Positions 60,832 to 64,000 of a stretch of DNA of 64,000 nt are shown in pieces; position 1 is the stretch's first letter; the number at the start of each line of letters is the position of its first letter. The stretch lies in assembly GCF_000311825.1 (NCBI RefSeq), contig NZ_HE978566.1, positions 456,075 through 520,074 of the forward strand, given 5' to 3'. The notes beneath the pieces were generated by a model. That model had not been told where the DNA came from. It ran no database searches and was given only the letters and a program-made list of their open reading frames with translations. The translations under genes and the position numbers were made by a program. The stretch is from Peptoniphilus grossensis ph5 (GTDB lineage Bacteria; Bacillota; Clostridia; Tissierellales; Peptoniphilaceae).

Positions 60832-62625
60832 TTATTTTTCTTCTTCTTTTTCTTTTTCTATAACTTTTACATGAACTTCTTCTAATTGTTTTTCTGAAAG
60901 TCTTGTTGGCGCACCAGTTAATAGACAAGTTGCTGCTTGAGTTTTTGGAAAAGCTATTACATCTCTAATGCTCTTGGCATTAGTAAATAGCATTACAAGT
61001 CTATCTAATCCATAAGCAAGTCCTCCATGTGGTGGTGCTCCGTATTTAAAGGCTTCTAATAGGAATCCAAATTTTTCCTTAGCTTCTTCTTCAGAAAGTC
61101 CCAAAGCTTCAAACATTTTTTCTTGAATTTCTGGGTCATTAATTCTAATACTTCCTCCGCCCATTTCATCGCCGTTAATTACAATGTCATAGGCTTTTGC
61201 TCTTGCATTTTCTTTGTCACTAGTAAGTTTATCTACATCTTCATCTAATGGACTTGTGAAAGGATGGTGCATAGCCACATATCTTCCCTCTTCTTCGTCG
61301 TATTCAAATAGAGGGAATTCAGTGATCCATGTAAGTTTATAATCATTTTCGTCAATTAAATCCATGTCTCTTGCTATCTTGTTACGAAGATTTCCAAGAC
61401 CACTGTAAACAACTGAGTTTTTATCAGCTAAAATCAAAATTAAATCGCCTTTTTTTGCATCAAAAGCCTTAATAATTTCATCCATTTTTTCTTCAGACAA
61501 GAATTTTGCAATTGGAGAATCAATTTCTTCATCGACTCTTATCCAAGATAGACCAATTGCCTTAAAATCTTTTACAAAGGATTCTAATTTTTTAACTTGC
61601 TTCTTTGAGTAAAATTCGCTTCCGCCCTCAACTTTAATTCCTCTGACACTTTTGCCCTTTTCTGTATTTCCTTCAAATACTTTAAAGCCGCATTCCTTTA
61701 CAAGATGAGATATGTCGTGGAGTTCCATGCCAAATCTTAAATCTGGCTTGTCAACTCCAAATCTATCCATTGCTTCAGCATATTTCATTCTCTTTATAGG
61801 AAGCTCAATTTCTTTATTTAAAATTTCTTTAAATAGTCTTTGCAAGAATCTTTCATTTATTTCCATCACATCTTCTTCAGTTACAAAGCTAAGTTCCATG
61901 TCAATTTGCGTAAATTCAGGTTGTCTATTTGCCCTTAAGTCTTCATCTCTAAAGCATTTTGTAATTTGGATGTACCTGTCAAGTCCTGCAACCATTAAAA
62001 GTTGTTTCATAAGTTGTGGTGATTGAGGAAGGGCGTAAAATTCGCCAGGATTAACTCTACTAGGCACTAAATAATCCCTTGCTCCTTCAGGAGTTGGCTT
62101 AGTTAACATTGGAGTTTCAACTTCTATAAATCCATTTTCATAGAAGAAGTCACGAGTGATTTTGTAAATCATTGAACGAATCATGAGATTTTTTTGCATA
62201 CTTGGCTTTCTTAAATCTAAAGTTCTGTATTTTAATCTCATGTTTTCAGAAACATTGTCGTTGTCCTTTACATAAATTGGTGGAACTTCAGATTCACTTA
62301 AAATTTTAAGTTCGCTGGCAAGAACTTCAACTCGTCCAGTTTCAAGTTCTTCATTTATTGATGATCTCATGCGAACTTTACCTCTTACAGCAATAACAAA
62401 TTCTCCACGAAGATGTGATGCCTTTTCTAAAAGCTCATCAGAAGATGTGTCATCAAATACAATTTGTGCAATTCCACTTCTATCTCTAAGGTCAACGAAA
62501 ATTATTGAGCCAAGGGATCTTTGTTTAGCAACCCAGCCCATTAAGGTAACTTCTTTTGAAATCATTTCTTCTGAAATCTCATTACAATAATTACTTCTCT
62601 TGAGATTTCCCATTTTTTCAGCCAT
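60832..62625 (-). CDS. aspS: Aspartyl-tRNA synthetase
   Basis: Class II synthetase charging tRNA-Asp. The 597-residue product has the N-terminal OB-fold anticodon domain (GWVAKQRSLGSIIFVDLRDRSG) and motif 1 near 165. Motif 2 is FRDEDLRANRQPEFTQIDME near 218. A bacterial-type GAD insertion spans about 290-420, and motif 3 GLDRLVML lies near 560. Length is typical of the bacterial enzyme. AGGAGG precedes the ATG. Its leader holds a terminator-like hairpin; hisS, a common upstream neighbour, is not here. Confidence 0.97.
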   Translation of the reverse strand: MAEKMGNLKRSNYCNEISEEMISKEVTLMGWVAKQRSLGSIIFVDLRDRSGIAQIVFDDTSSDELLEKASHLRGEFVIAVRGKVRMRSSINEELETGRVEVLASELKILSESEVPPIYVKDNDNVSENMRLKYRTLDLRKPSMQKNLMIRSMIYKITRDFFYENGFIEVETPMLTKPTPEGARDYLVPSRVNPGEFYALPQSPQLMKQLLMVAGLDRYIQITKCFRDEDLRANRQPEFTQIDMELSFVTEEDVMEINERFLQRLFKEILNKEIELPIKRMKYAEAMDRFGVDKPDLRFGMELHDISHLVKECGFKVFEGNTEKGKSVRGIKVEGGSEFYSKKQVKKLESFVKDFKAIGLSWIRVDEEIDSPIAKFLSEEKMDEIIKAFDAKKGDLILILADKNSVVYSGLGNLRNKIARDMDLIDENDYKLTWITEFPLFEYDEEEGRYVAMHHPFTSPLDEDVDKLTSDKENARAKAYDIVINGDEMGGGSIRINDPEIQEKMFEALGLSEEEAKEKFGFLLEAFKYGAPPHGGLAYGLDRLVMLFTNAKSIRDVIAFPKTQAATCLLTGAPTRLSEKQLEEVHVKVIEKEKEEEK

Positions 62626-62634
62626 ATTTCCTCC

Positions 62635-62669
62635 TAAAAATTAAACTCCAAGCCTCAAATGGTTTGGAG
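62635..62669 (-). terminator. Hairpin with T tract just ahead of aspS
   Basis: On the minus strand CTCCAAACC and GGCTTGGAG (62669-62661 and 62654-62646) form a nine-position stem with one mismatch and a six-base loop, followed by TTTAATTTTT. It ends directly before the aspS ribosome-binding site. It either ends the upstream Mur-ligase transcript or attenuates aspS. I see no T-box sequence. Confidence 0.65.
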
Positions 62670-62688
62670 CTTAGTCGTTAAAATATAA

Positions 62689-62713
62689 ATAAACGATTAG
62701 CGATTTATTTTAT
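62689..62713. repeat. Inverted repeat upstream of aspS
   Basis: AAATAAACG and CGATTTATTT surround a short ATTAG centre, giving an imperfect palindrome about 70 bases before the aspS start. It is operator-like, but I cannot name a regulator. Confidence 0.4.
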
Positions 62714-62771
62714 TATTTATTTCCATAAAAATCTATTTTAATTATAAAACAAGGTCTCGTAAAATTCAACT

Positions 62772-64000
62772 TTAACAGATTCTACTGTCTATTCTGTGAG
62801 AAAATCCTTGGATATCTTTAACCTTATTTTCTCTTAAAAGTTTTTCTTTCACAAATTTTGCACCCTTATCCATGCCCTGACATCCTGCAAGCAACAGTAC
62901 ATCTTCACTATTTAAAAGATCAATTGAATTATTTACAGCGTCTTCTAAGGTATCATAAATTTTACAGTCAATATTATTTTCCTTTAAAATATTCTTAAAA
63001 ACCTTTAATTCTTCCTCTGTCACCCTATCTTTTTCGCCAACTATGTCTTTTGATAGAGTAGCAGCTAAAGTCCTTGGTTTTAAAATTTTTATCCACTTAA
63101 CAAGTCTTTCAGTGATCTCTCTATTTACTTCCACTCCTCTGTGTCCTCTTATGGCATATAAAATATTTAAGTCTTTATATACCATCATTTTAAGAGTTTC
63201 CATTGTTGCATCAATATTTTTTTCATTGGCAAAGTGGTCGTCTAAAATTTTAAAATCTTCATCAAAGATAAGTTCAAATCGTCTCTCTACACCCTTAAAA
63301 TTTTTTAGTGCATCAGTTATTATTTCTTTTTCTATATTAAGACATAGTGCAACAATTATTGCAACTACAGAATTCATAACCGAAGAATAACCCACAGAGC
63401 CAAGCTCAACTTTGAAGTTAGACTTTTTTATTGTAAAATCTTTTAGTTTTATATCTTTATTTATATTAAATATAAATTTTCCCTTGCCCGTAGATAAATC
63501 TAAATCAGAAATCCCAAAATCTGCTTTGTCATTCTCCAGTGAAAAAGACAAAACTTTAGCCTGAGTTTTTTCTTTTAGAGAATAAATCATTTCATCATCG
63601 GCATTTAAAATTGCAAGGGCATCTTTTTTAGCATGTCTAATAAGTCTCGATTTGTAGAGAAAATATTTTTCAAAACTTCCATGTTGGTCAATGTGTTCTC
63701 TGCCAAGATTGTTAAAAGTAACTATGTCAAAGTCAATATTCTTGTCTCTAAAAAGTTCTTGGGCTGAAGAAGAGACTTCCATAGTCACATCAGTAATATT
63801 ATTATCTGCCATATCTCTTAAGTATGACTGAAGAGTGAGAGACTCTGGTGTAGTAAGTATTGATGGAATTTTTACATCCTTATACCTAGTTAAGACAGTG
63901 CCTATCATGCCAGTTTCCCTTTTATCTTCCTTTAAAATTGAATCTACCATAAAAGCAGTAGTTGTCTTTCCATTTGTAGCTGTAATACCAATTATATTCA
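62772..64000 (-). CDS. Mur-ligase-family protein, N-terminus beyond the window
   Basis: ATP-dependent ligase of the Mur/FolC superfamily, cut at the window end. The visible part starts at the P-loop (GITATNGKTTT near 63990). The central-domain residues VTFNNLGREHIDQHGSFEKYF follow, then ILNADDE and a full C-terminal domain ending IDSRIC. It resembles MurE in the first half. However, the MurE DYAHTP, DNPR and GKGHE segments read DDHFAN, nothing clear, and AGCQGMDKG. It is therefore probably a different ligase of the group. About 409 codons are visible. Confidence 0.8.
   Translation of the reverse strand, partial: NIIGITATNGKTTTAFMVDSILKEDKRETGMIGTVLTRYKDVKIPSILTTPESLTLQSYLRDMADNNITDVTMEVSSSAQELFRDKNIDFDIVTFNNLGREHIDQHGSFEKYFLYKSRLIRHAKKDALAILNADDEMIYSLKEKTQAKVLSFSLENDKADFGISDLDLSTGKGKFIFNINKDIKLKDFTIKKSNFKVELGSVGYSSVMNSVVAIIVALCLNIEKEIITDALKNFKGVERRFELIFDEDFKILDDHFANEKNIDATMETLKMMVYKDLNILYAIRGHRGVEVNREITERLVKWIKILKPRTLAATLSKDIVGEKDRVTEEELKVFKNILKENNIDCKIYDTLEDAVNNSIDLLNSEDVLLLAGCQGMDKGAKFVKEKLLRENKVKDIQGFSHRIDSRIC

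Noticed and set aside
62626-62771. T-box riboswitch before aspS
   Set aside because: The hairpin and T tract fit, but no T-box consensus or specifier stem can be seen in the 146-base region.
1-64000. CRISPR arrays, insertion sequences, tRNA or rRNA genes
   Set aside because: No regularly spaced repeats, transposase-like frames with terminal repeats, or tRNA/rRNA-like segments were found by reading. A dedicated RNA search was not possible here.

Overview
This window is chromosomal DNA from a low-GC member of the Bacillota. It shows Firmicutes gene order, PolC, RNase Y and SepF, strong AGGAGG ribosome-binding sites, many TTG and GTG starts, AGA as the main arginine codon and the standard genetic code. 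An anaerobic coccus of the Tissierellia (Peptoniphilaceae-like) fits best, but that placement is inferred from style and synteny. Nearly all of the sequence is coding. I see no tRNA, rRNA, insertion sequence, CRISPR array or intact prophage.

0-31 kb, plus strand: a housekeeping block. It runs rpsB-tsf-pyrH-frr-uppS-cdsA-rseP-ispG-polC, then rimP-nusA-rnpM(ylxR)-infB-rbfA-nrnA-truB-ribF, rpsO-pnp, dut, ftsK-rimO-pgsA-cinA-recA. These genes serve translation, RNA decay, envelope lipid synthesis and DNA replication or recombination. dxr is missing from its usual place between cdsA and rseP, and ylxQ is missing before infB. Two genes, rnpM and ftsK, are broken by the loss of one A in a poly-A run near their starts. 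After recA comes a four-gene module: an SbcD/Mre11-like nuclease, a Rad50/SbcC-like ATPase N-half ending in a CxxC...HxxxH element, a 77-residue coiled-coil protein, and a separate ATPase C-half. This is the most unusual system here.

31-40 kb: yerC (plus) converges on rqcH (minus). A 735-base AT-rich gap follows, then a copper-amine-oxidase-N-domain secreted protein, a Xer recombinase and rny, all on minus. Next is a divergent pair, a membrane LysM protein resembling the SOS division inhibitor YneA (minus) and lexA (plus).

40-56 kb, minus strand: miaB-mutS-mutL-miaA-ynbB form one tRNA-modification and mismatch-repair operon. An envelope/division cluster reads HlyD-like adaptor-yggS-sepF-ylmH-lspA-rluD-FAD dehydrogenase. 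A third operon is der-plsY-gpsA.

56-64 kb: a two-gene threonine/serine exporter (plus) converges on a minus-strand run read as aspS, rseC-like, two paired membrane coiled-coil proteins of unknown function, and a TraB/GumN-family protein. A Mur-ligase-family gene upstream of aspS is cut by the window end. Promoters, terminators and candidate leaders were read by eye. Their coordinates are reliable to a base or two; their functions are predictions.
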